A DNA stretch of 64,000 nucleotides from Planctomycetota bacterium (GTDB lineage: Bacteria; Planctomycetota; B15-G4), in the NCBI GenBank assembly GCA_021604805.1, contig BQJR01000001.1, positions 1,175,102-1,239,101 of the forward strand, in the 5' to 3' direction. The notes beneath the pieces are model-generated. The model worked only from the letters and a program-made list of their open reading frames with translations, did no database searches and was not told where the DNA came from. Numbering within the stretch: the first letter of the stretch is position 1; the number at the start of each line of letters is the position of its first letter. The position numbers were made by a program, and so were the translations under genes. Of the stretch, positions 8,656 to 17,022 are shown piece by piece.

Positions 8656-9615
8656 GTGAACTCACCCCGGCTCAACTTGCGCCACGCGCTGAGCGCATGG
8701 CTCGGACTCCGAGCTCCCGGCTCGGACTCGACCAGCACCTCCGACAAGGTCGAGTGGCTGCGTGCCGCACCCTTCTTGCTGCTGCACCTCGGCTGCCTCG
8801 CCGTGATCTGGGTGGGCGCGAGCGCGACCGCCGTGTGGGTGGCCGTGGGGCTCTATGTGGTGCGCATGTTGGCGATCACCGGCGGCTACCACCGCTACTT
8901 CAGTCATCGCACCTACCAGACCTCGCGCGCAGGACAGTTCCTGCTCGCCGTGATCGGCGGCGCCTCGGTGCAACGCGGCGCGCTCTGGTGGGCGGCGCAT
9001 CATCGCCATCACCACCATGCGTCGGATCAGGCCGACGACCCGCACTCGCCGCGTCAGCACGGCTTCATGACGAGTCACGTGGGTTGGTTCCTCACCGGGC
9101 GCAACTACCGCACGCGCACCGAGCTGATCCCCGACCTGATGCGTTACCCCGAGCTGCGCTTCCTGAATCGCCACGACGGTCTGGTGCCGGTGCTGCTCGG
9201 CGCCGCGCTCTACGCGCTCGGCGCGCTGCTCGCCAACGTGGCGCCCGAGCTCGGCACGAACGGTTGGCAGATGTTCGTGTGGGGCTTCTGCATCAGCACG
9301 GTGGTGCTCTACCACGCCACCTTCACGATCAACTCGCTCTCACACGTGCTCGGGCATCGCAGCTTCGAGACCAGCGACGACAGTCGCAACAACTCGGTGC
9401 TCGCGCTGCTCACGCTGGGCGAAGGCTGGCACAACAACCATCACCATTACCCGCACTCCGTCCGCCAAGGCTTCCGCTGGTGGCAGTACGACATCACCTA
9501 CATGGTGATCCGGGCCACAGCTCTGCTCGGCTTGTCGTGGAAGCTCAAGCCTGTGCCGACCGAGCTGCGGCGCGGTCAGGACCGAGCCTCAGGGAGCGCT
9601 GCGAAGCGCCACTGA
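8656..9615 (+). CDS. Acyl-CoA/acyl-lipid delta-9 fatty acid desaturase
   Basis: An integral membrane di-iron desaturase that would introduce a double bond into saturated acyl chains. The 319-aa protein has the three histidine boxes in order: HRYFSH, HRHHHH and HNNHHH, separated by hydrophobic segments. The start is the GTG at 8656; an in-frame ORF from another frame overlaps but lacks homology. It has no cytochrome b5 domain, so electrons must come from a separate donor. It stands alone between two intergenic regions with no visible partner. The family match is firm; the preference for CoA or phospholipid substrate cannot be read from the sequence. Confidence 0.92.
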   Translation: MNSPRLNLRHALSAWLGLRAPGSDSTSTSDKVEWLRAAPFLLLHLGCLAVIWVGASATAVWVAVGLYVVRMLAITGGYHRYFSHRTYQTSRAGQFLLAVIGGASVQRGALWWAAHHRHHHHASDQADDPHSPRQHGFMTSHVGWFLTGRNYRTRTELIPDLMRYPELRFLNRHDGLVPVLLGAALYALGALLANVAPELGTNGWQMFVWGFCISTVVLYHATFTINSLSHVLGHRSFETSDDSRNNSVLALLTLGEGWHNNHHHYPHSVRQGFRWWQYDITYMVIRATALLGLSWKLKPVPTELRRGQDRASGSAAKRH

Positions 9616-9675
9616 GCGTCAACGAGAAGAGCGACGGCCAGGTAAGTCGGTCCGCCGCTCTCCATGAACTGTGCC

Positions 9676-9710
9676 GGTGCAGCGCGCGTGGGTGCAGCGC
9701 GCGTGGGTGC
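9676..9710. repeat. 15-nt tandem duplication
   Basis: GGTGCAGCGCGCGTG occurs twice head to tail (9676-9690 and 9691-9705) and a third copy begins with GGTGC. It lies in the 103-nt gap between the convergent desaturase and beta-helix protein genes and has no obvious function. Confidence 0.8.
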
Positions 9711-9718
9711 CGTGCTTC

Positions 9719-10966
9719 TCAGAACGGCTGCAGCGCCGCGATCACGGGTCGGCTGAATCCTTGCTCGGGGCTGTAGATCTGGACGGCGATCAGTTTGCCG
9801 AGCAGGTCGTCACGCAGGCCGTTGATCTGGAAGCTGCGCTGCCCCGGTCCCACGCCGTCGATGGGCAGCATCACGAGGCCTGCAGGATCGACGAACAACT
9901 GCCCCGCCGCGCCGGCCTGCTGCGGTGTGATCAGCGCGGGTCCGATGAGCAACTTGGATTCAGCGCTGACGTCCCAACGCACGGACCAATCGCTGAACTC
10001 GACGATGGCACCGCTGCCGCTCAAGGTCGCGCCCGTGTCGATCGAGGTGGCCGTGCCATTGAGGTAGGCGGGCGAGTTCTCGAACACGCACGGGAAGCCC
10101 GCCGGTTCAGGGTAGCCCTCCAGGAAGACAACCGTGGCTGCAGGCCCCGCGAGGATCTCGGAGTTCGCGAGCAGCGCGCTGCCACCGATCAGTCCCGGGC
10201 CGCCTGCACCTTCGAGGAACTCGGAACACGCGGTCGGCAGGAATCCCCAGCCCTGGCAGGTGTTGCTGTACCACGCCTCCTGCAGCGATCCACCGCCCTC
10301 CAGGTGCGAGTCGAGCAGCACCGCCTGTCGCTCCGTACCGAGAATCGTTCCGCTGGGTCCCTTGTCGAGCTTCTGATCACACCACGCGCCCAGCATCTTG
10401 TGATCGTGTCCGCGGATGACGCTGTCGGAGACCAGGAAGGTCCCCGCGCCGCCCACACTCACCGCGTTCGAGTAGGCCGGCGCCCAACCGTCGTACTCGA
10501 GCCACTCCGGTGCGATCACGGAGCTGTGCAAGACGGCCAGATCGCTGTCACCCGAGAAGCTCATCGCGCCGGGGAGCCAGAAGCAGGGCTCGGCGAGGCT
10601 GCCGAGTTGCCCACCACCGATGTCGACCCCGACCAAGTTCACGGTTCCACCTGGGTTCGAGATGGTGACGGCGGGCGTGCCGTCGTCGCAGACGGGCGCT
10701 CCGAGCGGGCTGATGCGCAGCAGCGGCGGCTGCGAAGCACTGCCCACGAGCGTGATCGGCTTGTCGATCGAGATGTACTCGTAGTCGCCGCCACCGAGGA
10801 TCACGACCGTGTCGCCCGCAGCGGCCACGTCGATCGCGGTTTGGAGATCGGCGAAGTCTGCCGGGACGAAGTGCACGTCGCTGGCCGCAACGCTGGGCGC
10901 GAGCGCGAAGCCTCCGAGCGCCAGTGCGGCGGCGCTGAAGCGGGTACCGAAGCCTGAGATGCTCAT
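9719..10966 (-). CDS. Secreted beta-helix-like protein (family member 1)
   Basis: The start is placed at the ATG at 10966, which has AAGGAGAG upstream, rather than 30 nt further out. The 415-aa product has a signal peptide ending near AAS (about residue 30). The mature N-terminus has the pattern F-x-D-L-Q-x-A-I-D-x-A-x-x-G-D-T-V, typical of right-handed beta-helix (pectin-lyase-like) surface proteins. A Gly/Asn/Val-rich body follows that reads like short helix-coil rungs. The protein encoded at 47821 shares this beginning and general build, so the two are paralogues. Neither has a recognisable catalytic motif. It is probably extracellular or surface-bound. Confidence 0.75.
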   Translation of the reverse strand: MSISGFGTRFSAAALALGGFALAPSVAASDVHFVPADFADLQTAIDVAAAGDTVVILGGGDYEYISIDKPITLVGSASQPPLLRISPLGAPVCDDGTPAVTISNPGGTVNLVGVDIGGGQLGSLAEPCFWLPGAMSFSGDSDLAVLHSSVIAPEWLEYDGWAPAYSNAVSVGGAGTFLVSDSVIRGHDHKMLGAWCDQKLDKGPSGTILGTERQAVLLDSHLEGGGSLQEAWYSNTCQGWGFLPTACSEFLEGAGGPGLIGGSALLANSEILAGPAATVVFLEGYPEPAGFPCVFENSPAYLNGTATSIDTGATLSGSGAIVEFSDWSVRWDVSAESKLLIGPALITPQQAGAAGQLFVDPAGLVMLPIDGVGPGQRSFQINGLRDDLLGKLIAVQIYSPEQGFSRPVIAALQPF

Positions 10967-11078
10967 TCGAACGGTCTCTCCTTCAAGCGAAGTCACGGTG
11001 GGTCGAGGCTGAGTCCGCAGCCGTCGGCGGCCAAGACTACCAGCCTCCCCGGCCGGCCTGAGGCCGCGGTGATCCCGC

Positions 11079-11122
11079 GATGAGCCCGCGATGGGCCCGC
11101 GATGAGCCCGCGATGAGCCCGG
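11079..11122. repeat. 11-nt tandem repeat, four units
   Basis: GATGAGCCCGC repeats four times with one or two changes (units at 11079, 11090, 11101 and 11112); a degenerate unit precedes it and looser relatives continue to about 11200. It is a simple slippage-type array in the divergent intergenic region and may vary in number between strains. Confidence 0.75.
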
Positions 11123-11232
11123 AGGCCGTAAGGTGCCCGGAGCCCGCGGTGCGGCCGCGATGTGCCCGCGTTGGGCTCACGGTGAGGCGGCGACGGGCCC
11201 GCCGCGGGGTCGGTTCAGGAAAAGTCGTCACT

Positions 11233-11265
11233 TGACCCAACACGCTTAGCCGACTAAGTGTAGTA
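11233..11265 (+). promoter_or_regulatory. Candidate promoter with BlaI-type operator
   Basis: TTGACC (11233-11238) could be a -35 element; 17 nt later TAAGTG (11256-11261) is a possible -10. Over the spacer lies an inverted repeat, ACGCTTAG-CCGA-CTAAGTGT (11243-11262), with one mismatch, and it runs into TGTAGT, the half-site type known for BlaI/MecI repressors. Position and symmetry suggest autorepression by the product of the next gene. This is inference from sequence only. Confidence 0.5.
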
Positions 11266-11298
11266 GAGCAAGCGAGTCAGTTCCCGCCGAGAGAGCCC

Positions 11299-11724
11299 AT
11301 GACCGACGCCACCGATCCCGTCCCCACCGAACGCGAGCTCGCGATCCTCAAGGTGCTCTGGGAGCAGGGCGAAGCCAGCGTGCGCGAGGTCTACGAGGCG
11401 CTACGCGAGCACCTGCCCATCGTGCAGAACACCGTACAGGCCTTCCTGCGCACGATGGAAGCCAAGGGGCTGGTGACGCATCGCACCGAGGGCCGCAGCT
11501 TCATCTACCAGCCCACCACGCCGCGCGAAGACACGAACCGCTCGATGCTCTCAGGCCTGCTCGACCGCGTGTTCGACGGCGCCATGGACGAGCTGGTCGA
11601 GAACGCCTTCGCGCTGCGCCGCCCCACCGACAACGAGCTGCAGCGCCTGCGCGATCTGATCGACCAAGCCGAAGCCGCCCCCAGCAAGCGCGACGACGAC
11701 GCGCCCGGAAAGGCGCCGTCATGA
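11299..11724 (+). CDS. BlaI/MecI-family transcriptional repressor
   Basis: The 141-aa protein starts with the winged-helix domain typical of the family (ERELAILKVLWEQGEAS, then VQNTVQAFLRTMEAKGLV as recognition region). A dimerisation half follows, about residues 75-120. Family members bind as dimers to a dyad and are inactivated when a partner M56 membrane peptidase senses a signal. That partner is encoded immediately downstream with an ATGA overlap. The dyad at 11243-11262 is its likely operator. The last 20 residues are low complexity. In planctomycetes such pairs are usually not linked to beta-lactam resistance, and no beta-lactamase is nearby. Confidence 0.9.
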   Translation: MTDATDPVPTERELAILKVLWEQGEASVREVYEALREHLPIVQNTVQAFLRTMEAKGLVTHRTEGRSFIYQPTTPREDTNRSMLSGLLDRVFDGAMDELVENAFALRRPTDNELQRLRDLIDQAEAAPSKRDDDAPGKAPS

Positions 11725-14077
11725 TCGACACGCTGCTGCAACACGGCGCGCAACTGCTCGCGGGGAGCACGCTGCTGCTCGCGCTCGGCTGCGGGGCGGT
11801 CGCGCTCTCACGTCGTCCGCTGCACGCACAACGTCGCGGCGAGCTGTGCCTGCTCGCGGTGTTGCTCTTCGTGCCGGCCGCGCTGCTCCCGCTGCCGCGG
11901 CACGGTCGCGACGCGCTCAGCTCGCTCCGAGAGCTCGTCGTCCCCACCACGAGCACGACGCACGAGCTGAACACAGCACCGCTCGCGCACACGTCACCGA
12001 GTGGGAGTTCCGGCGACGCGTCCACGCACGGAGCTCACGAGGCGCGCGAGTTCGCCGGCGCTGATGGGTTCGCGAGCGCGCCGCCGCATCAACTGCCACG
12101 CGCGGACAGCTTGCCGCTCACCGTCAGCGAAGCCGCGCGCCGTCGGTCCGTGACCAGCCCCACCGTCGATGTGTTGCAGCACGGCGACACAGGCGCCGCG
12201 CTGCTCGACGACCCCTCCGTCACGACACCGCTCCTCGCCGCCACCACACTCGAAGCCGCCACCGCACTCGAAGCCGGCTCCGCCGCCACCGACTCACCGA
12301 GCGAGGCGGCCCACAGCACGCTCGTCACCCCGCGGACCCTCGCGTTGCTCTTCGTGTGCGGTGCCGCGCTCAGCATGGCGTGGCTCGCCCTCGGCATGTG
12401 GCGGCTGCGGCGCGTGCTGGCGGCCACTTCCGCAGCGCCGGCGTGGCTCTCGGAGTGGATCGCCGAGACGGCACCCGAGCTGCGCCTGCGCGTGTTGATC
12501 GGACCCGCGGCGCGCAGCCCCTTCTGCGTGGGTTTGCTGCGCCAGACGATCGTGTTGCCGCCCACGCTGCTGCACGGCGGACGTCGCGGGTTGCGCTCGG
12601 TGCTGCTGCACGAGCTCGCCCACGCGCGACACGGCGACGGCCGCGGCCGCTTGCTGCTGGCCCTCGCGCTGCCGCTGCTCTGGTTCCACCCGCTCTACTG
12701 GTGGCTGCGCAAGCGCGTGCAACTCAGTGCCGAGTTGCTCGCCGACGACCGCGCCGCTGCCGACAACCGCCCCGCCTATGCGCGTGAGTTGCTCGACCTC
12801 GTCGAACGCTTGCCGCAAACGCCTGCACTCCCCGCCGGAGCCCGCCCGGTCTTCGGCGCCCCCCACGAGTTCACACGGAGAATCGAGATGCTGCTTCAAC
12901 GTCGAGATCGCTTGGACACGCGCTGCAGTGGCGTGGCCCGCGGCGCCCATTCCCTCTTCCTCGTCGGCTTGGTGATGCTCAGCAGCACCGTGTTCGGCGC
13001 CACTCCCGCGGCCGCGCAATCGGCAGACGACCTCGTCGCCCAAGCGAAGATCGCGCAGCTCAACGCCGAGCGTGACGAGCTCTCCGCCATGCTCGAAGCC
13101 ATGCGCGCGGAGCTGAACGCGATGCACGCGTCGATGAGCGACATGAAGGCGCAACTCGAAGCTGAACGCGCCGCCGCGCGCGCGTCCACGGGTTCGTCGG
13201 GGAGCTTCAGTTTCGGCACGCGTCAACGCGTGCACAGCAGCGACGCCCCCGAGATCGCAGAACTGCAGAGAGCCACCTTCGAGCGTCAGCGCGCCGAGCT
13301 CGCCGCTGCGCACGCGCAACTGAGTGACTCGCAGGAGATCGCTCGGAGGGCCGCGGAGGTCGCAGCGCTCCACGGCCAGCATTTCCAGCACGCGCAGGGT
13401 CAGCGGAGCTCGCAGCAACCAGGCTTGGTGGACCCCTACGCCAACACGCCGAAGTTGCCGGGGCAGACGATCGCCGCCGTGCCTGCACCGAGCGCAGGTG
13501 GCGGGAGCGGGAGCTTCGCACACGCGCCGGTCGCGAGTTTCGGTGACGGAGGAAGTGCGGGCATGGCGCCCGCTGCTCCGGCCGTCCCCCCTGTCTCGCC
13601 AGTGGCCGCCCCGCACCCGACGCCTTCAGCGCCCCCGGTTCACCCCGCGCACCCGACGCACCCCGCCCCCGCGGCGTTCCCCGCCCCGCAGGCCCCCGCT
13701 TCGCCCGAGGCGCCCCCCCCCCGGCCGACGATCTGCAAACCGTGCTCGAGCTCGCCGACCAGTCGATCACCTTGCGCAACGAGTTGGCGCTGGCCAAGGA
13801 ACAGCTGCACGCGTCGGCCAAGTTGGTGGAGCAACACCTCGCACCCAAGAGTCAGCTGCACGCCGAAGAGCTTCAGCTGCAAGGACTCGAGCTGCGACTC
13901 AAGCTCTTCGAGCGCGGCATCCACAACGAGATCGACGCGGCGCAGAACGCGCTCGAACGCGCGATGATGATGTTGGAGCTGTCCACGAAGCACGCCGACC
14001 ATCTGGGTCAGTTGGGCGCTGAACACCGCGTGGAAGAGTTGCGCGCGCACGTCGACCTGCTGAAGCAACTGCTCTGA
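11721..14077 (+). CDS. BlaR1-like M56 membrane metallopeptidase, reading frame broken at a C10 tract
   Basis: The gene begins in frame at 11721, overlapping the repressor gene by ATGA. Its product has N-terminal membrane helices, a long variable loop, then the zinc-peptidase core: LLHELAHARH with HExxH at residues 297-301 and the third ligand E338 in AELLADD. A further membrane helix follows near residues 408-430, then a coiled coil and a Pro/Ala-rich linker. At 13713-13722 there are ten C. Beyond it the original frame becomes implausible and runs to 13967. The coiled-coil continuation (ADDLQTVLELADQSI and on, to the stop at 14075-14077) is in the frame reached by adding one C or deleting two. 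Either a sequencing or assembly error, or a switchable gene, is possible. Confidence 0.8.
13713..13722. repeat. Homopolymer of ten C in the M56 gene
   Basis: Ten consecutive C residues in the Pro-rich linker. The coding frame upstream and the coding frame downstream differ by one base here. Eleven or eight C would restore a single protein of about 785 residues. Confidence 0.9.
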
Positions 14078-14087
14078 CCGACCGCAG

Positions 14088-14174
14088 CACACGCGTCGCC
14101 TCGGGGGCGACGCGTGGAGCGCTCCTGGCGCTCAAGAGGCCCCGAGGCGCATGGAGCGGCCACTCCATGCGCCT
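14088..14174. terminator. Cluster of three hairpins between convergent genes
   Basis: Three adjacent stem-loops: an 11-bp stem at 14088-14114 (loop TCGGG), a 6-bp stem at 14115-14131 (GAGCGC/GCGCTC) and a 14-bp stem at 14141-14174 (arms CGAGGCGCATGGAG and its complement). The third is followed by GTTTCATTT-like sequence (the T run partly inside 14175-14182). The position between convergent genes fits a bidirectional terminator. Confidence 0.7.
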
Positions 14175-14279
14175 CGTTTCATTTGCGCGGTGCGTGCGCC
14201 CGGCGCTGCGGCCGAGACCCGAGCGCGCGTGTCCCGAGGAGCGCTGCCGCCGCGCGTTCTCCCGTGCGCGTCGTTCGGC

Positions 14280-14858
14280 TCAGAAGTCGTCGTCGGCGAT
14301 GTCGATCGTGAGCAGGCCGGTCACGAGGTCGAGGATCTCCCACGGGTCCACGCCGATGTCCACGCCGACGATGAGCAACTGGAGCCCCGCTCCGAACTCG
14401 AACTCGCCGTAGTCCGGGCCGAGCCCCGCTTCGAGCGTGACGTCGGCCACGGAGACCTCGGCACCTGACTTGGATTCCAAGCCGAAGGGCAGGCGTGGCG
14501 TGACGCGTCCGCGCGGTCCAGGCAAGCCGACATAGATCGTGGCGTAGGTGCCCACGAACACGTCGGCGAGTTCGGTGGCGCGCGCGCCGATCGCGATGCC
14601 GGGTCCCACGCGCACGCGCGCGCGCACGATGTCGAACACGTCGAAGATGCGGCTGGGGATGTAGAGCAGAGCGCCCACGACGAAGCCGTGACCCTCGTCG
14701 GCCTCCGCGGCCTCGTCGTCTTGCCAGGCCACGTTCAGCGGCGGCGGTGTCGTCGACCCGGCGAAGTCAGCCGAGAGACGAGCGCCCTTCGGTGCGGAGG
14801 CACAGGCAGCCATGGAAGCGGCCAGCAGGCCAGCGGTGATCAGGGCGCGAAGGCGCAT
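14280..14858 (-). CDS. Lipoprotein of unknown function
   Basis: The start is set at the ATG at 14858 because GGAG precedes it at proper spacing; the ATG at 14870 has no such site. The 192-aa product has a signal peptide ending in a lipobox-like AASMAAC (C19), so it should be lipid-anchored, probably at the outer membrane. The mature part contains a conserved-looking block with many Gly and Val (PSRIFDVFDIVRARVRVGPG, then VGLPGPRGR). It ends in hydrophobic beta-like stretches and an acidic DDDF. I do not know the family. It is separated from the next - strand gene (S9 peptidase, upstream of it) by 52 nt, so it may be co-transcribed. Confidence 0.7.
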   Translation of the reverse strand: MRLRALITAGLLAASMAACASAPKGARLSADFAGSTTPPPLNVAWQDDEAAEADEGHGFVVGALLYIPSRIFDVFDIVRARVRVGPGIAIGARATELADVFVGTYATIYVGLPGPRGRVTPRLPFGLESKSGAEVSVADVTLEAGLGPDYGEFEFGAGLQLLIVGVDIGVDPWEILDLVTGLLTIDIADDDF

Positions 14859-14910
14859 GGCGGTCTCCATCCGTGAGGGGCACTCAGCGTGCCGCCTGGA
14901 GCCGCAACGA

Positions 14911-16917
14911 TCAACGCTCGGGCAGCAGGCGCTGTTGCAGGAAGAGCACGCTGGCTTGCAGGAACAGCTCGCGGTTGGCGGGACGACGCAAGCCGTGCGC
15001 TTCGTCGTCGGCGAGCAGAGACCACACGTCGCGACCGTTGTCTCGCAGCGCGTTCACGATGCGCTCGGCTTCGGACACGGGGACGTGCGGGTCTTGGCGT
15101 CCGTGCGCCACGAAGAGCGGCACGCCGATCTCCTCGAGCTGGCGCCAGGGACTCAGCGCTTCGAGTTGCGCGCGCACCGCAGCGACACGTTCGTCGCCGA
15201 GCTCAGCGCGCCACAACTCCCGGTGCGACGCGCGCGTGTTCTCGAGGAAGTTCACGAAGTCACCGATGCCCGCCACCTCGATCACGGCTCGCAAGCGCGC
15301 GCTGTGGTGCACGGCCGTGGCGAGCGCGAGGTAGCCGCCGTAGCCCGAGCCGTGCAGCGCCACACGCGCGTGGTCGAGGTCGGGTTGACGCTCGATCCAG
15401 TCGAGCAAGGCGGCGACGTCGCGCACGGCGTCTTGCCGCAGCGGGCCGTCGTCGAGCGCGCTGAAGCTGTTGCCGTAGCCCTGGCTGCCGCGCACGTTGG
15501 GCGCGATCACGGCCGCGCCCAGCTCGGTGATCCAGGCTTGTTGCGTGCTGCAAAAGAGCGGACGGGCCTGCGCGCCCACACCCGCGTGCAGCGCGATCAC
15601 CACGGGGAAGGGCCCCTTGCCGCGCGGCTTCCACACGAAAGCCGGGATGCGGCGCACGCCCTCGCCAGCGCTGTCGAAGGTCGGGTAGTGGATCAGTTCG
15701 GGTGACGTGAAGCTGCTCGCATCCAAGCCGCCGACTTCGCTGTTCGTCCAACGCGTGAGCTTCAGCGTGTCGCCGACATCGAGCACGTACACGTCGCCGG
15801 GGCTGCGCGCGTCGCTGAGTTCCAGTGCGAGACGTCGCGCGTCGGGGCTGAAGCGCAGCGCGGCGATGCAACGTTCGGCGACTTCGGGCACGGGGCGCAG
15901 CAGGCGTGTGGCCGTCTCCAAGATGTAGAGCCGCGACAGGCCGTTCACGTTGAAGCTGACCGCCGCGCGCTTGCCGTCGCCGGAGAGTTCGAAGTGCTCC
16001 ACGTCCCACGGGAGTTCGTCGCTGAGCAGCTCGCGGCGTCCGCTCTCCAGGTCTTGCCGTGCGAGCTGACGGAACTCGCCGGCTTCATCGCTGGCCAGGA
16101 AGAAGCCTCTGCCGTCACGCGTGAAGCGTGGCGAGATGCCGAGGTAGGAGCCGGGCGCGAGGCCGCCGCCCGCCACGAGTTCGCTCTCGCCGTTGCTCAG
16201 GTCGAGCAGGTGCACCCGCGAATCGTTCGCCGCGGAGGTCTGCTCGATCAGCAGGCGGCGTCCGTCGGGTGAGAAGTCGGCGGGCGCGTAGAGCGCGCCG
16301 TCGGGCGCTTCGAACACGAGGCGCACGTCGTCGGGATCGTCGGGATCCATGAGCCAGATGTCGTTGCTCTCGCCGTCGCGACGCGAGCTGCGGAACGCGA
16401 GCCAGCGGCCGTCGGGGCTCCACACGGGCGCGCTGTCGAGCGTGTCGCCTGTGGTGAGTCGCGTGATCTTGCCGCTGCTCAGGTCGACGAGCTGCAGCGG
16501 ATCGAAGGCGCTGCCGCGAGCCTCCCGCGCGAAGAGCACGCTCTCAGATCTCGGCCGACGGCGCGCATCGCGCACGGCCTCGTCGAAGAAACTGAGTTGT
16601 GTGCGCGCGCCGAGTGGCGCGTCGACCCGATGCAGTTGTGCGCTCATGCCGAAGCGCGTGACGATCAGCAGCGACTCGCCATCGGCCGTCCAATCGACGA
16701 GCGCAGCGCGGCGCACGTTGCCGTACGGACGCAAGCGCTCGACCAGCTCGCGCGGGATCACGGGCACGCCCTCGAGCTGCACCCGGCCTTCGTTGACGCT
16801 GCGCGCAGCAGGCTTGTCCGCGGACTGCGCCAAGAGCGCGGCACACAGAGCGAACGGCAGCGCAACGAGCCACGTCATCGCTTTCAAGCAGCGCTGAGCC
16901 TGCGTCGGTGCCTTCAT
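14911..16917 (-). CDS. Secreted S9-family (prolyl oligopeptidase-type) peptidase
   Basis: The start is the ATG at 16917, with GAGGAG upstream; the frame is open further. The 668-aa product has a signal peptide (hydrophobic ALPFALCAALLAQS). A WD40-like beta-propeller follows, with recurrent PDGRWLAF/SPDGRRLL repeats (about residues 70-400), then an alpha/beta-hydrolase domain. The catalytic serine is in GSGYGG, the Asp in GRQDPHVP and the His in DEAHG. Such enzymes clip short peptides or act on acylated peptides in the periplasm. The downstream lipoprotein gene may be co-transcribed. Substrate preference cannot be read from the sequence. Confidence 0.9.
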   Translation of the reverse strand: MKAPTQAQRCLKAMTWLVALPFALCAALLAQSADKPAARSVNEGRVQLEGVPVIPRELVERLRPYGNVRRAALVDWTADGESLLIVTRFGMSAQLHRVDAPLGARTQLSFFDEAVRDARRRPRSESVLFAREARGSAFDPLQLVDLSSGKITRLTTGDTLDSAPVWSPDGRWLAFRSSRRDGESNDIWLMDPDDPDDVRLVFEAPDGALYAPADFSPDGRRLLIEQTSAANDSRVHLLDLSNGESELVAGGGLAPGSYLGISPRFTRDGRGFFLASDEAGEFRQLARQDLESGRRELLSDELPWDVEHFELSGDGKRAAVSFNVNGLSRLYILETATRLLRPVPEVAERCIAALRFSPDARRLALELSDARSPGDVYVLDVGDTLKLTRWTNSEVGGLDASSFTSPELIHYPTFDSAGEGVRRIPAFVWKPRGKGPFPVVIALHAGVGAQARPLFCSTQQAWITELGAAVIAPNVRGSQGYGNSFSALDDGPLRQDAVRDVAALLDWIERQPDLDHARVALHGSGYGGYLALATAVHHSARLRAVIEVAGIGDFVNFLENTRASHRELWRAELGDERVAAVRAQLEALSPWRQLEEIGVPLFVAHGRQDPHVPVSEAERIVNALRDNGRDVWSLLADDEAHGLRRPANRELFLQASVLFLQQRLLPER

Positions 16918-17022
16918 ACAGCGCGCTCCTCGAACGGGGACAGGTCCGCTTAGGTGTACCAACGCCCTTCCGTAACTCGAACAACGTGTGGCCGTCCCTG
17001 AAGCAGCACCCCGACTGACCCC

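Larger units (their letters stand above)
10967..11298. other. 332-nt intergenic region between the secreted protein and blaI-like gene
   Basis: The left end carries the ribosome site and presumably the promoter of the - strand secreted protein gene. The centre has an 11-nt tandem repeat, and the right end has the candidate promoter and operator of the repressor gene. I see no gene in it. Confidence 0.7.

Noticed and set aside
9676..11122. Possible CRISPR array
   Set aside because: Repeats are short, directly adjacent and have no spacers; no cas genes.
11299..14077. Beta-lactam resistance locus
   Set aside because: BlaI/BlaR-like pair only; no beta-lactamase or penicillin-binding protein gene adjacent and no penicillin-sensor domain seen in the M56 protein.
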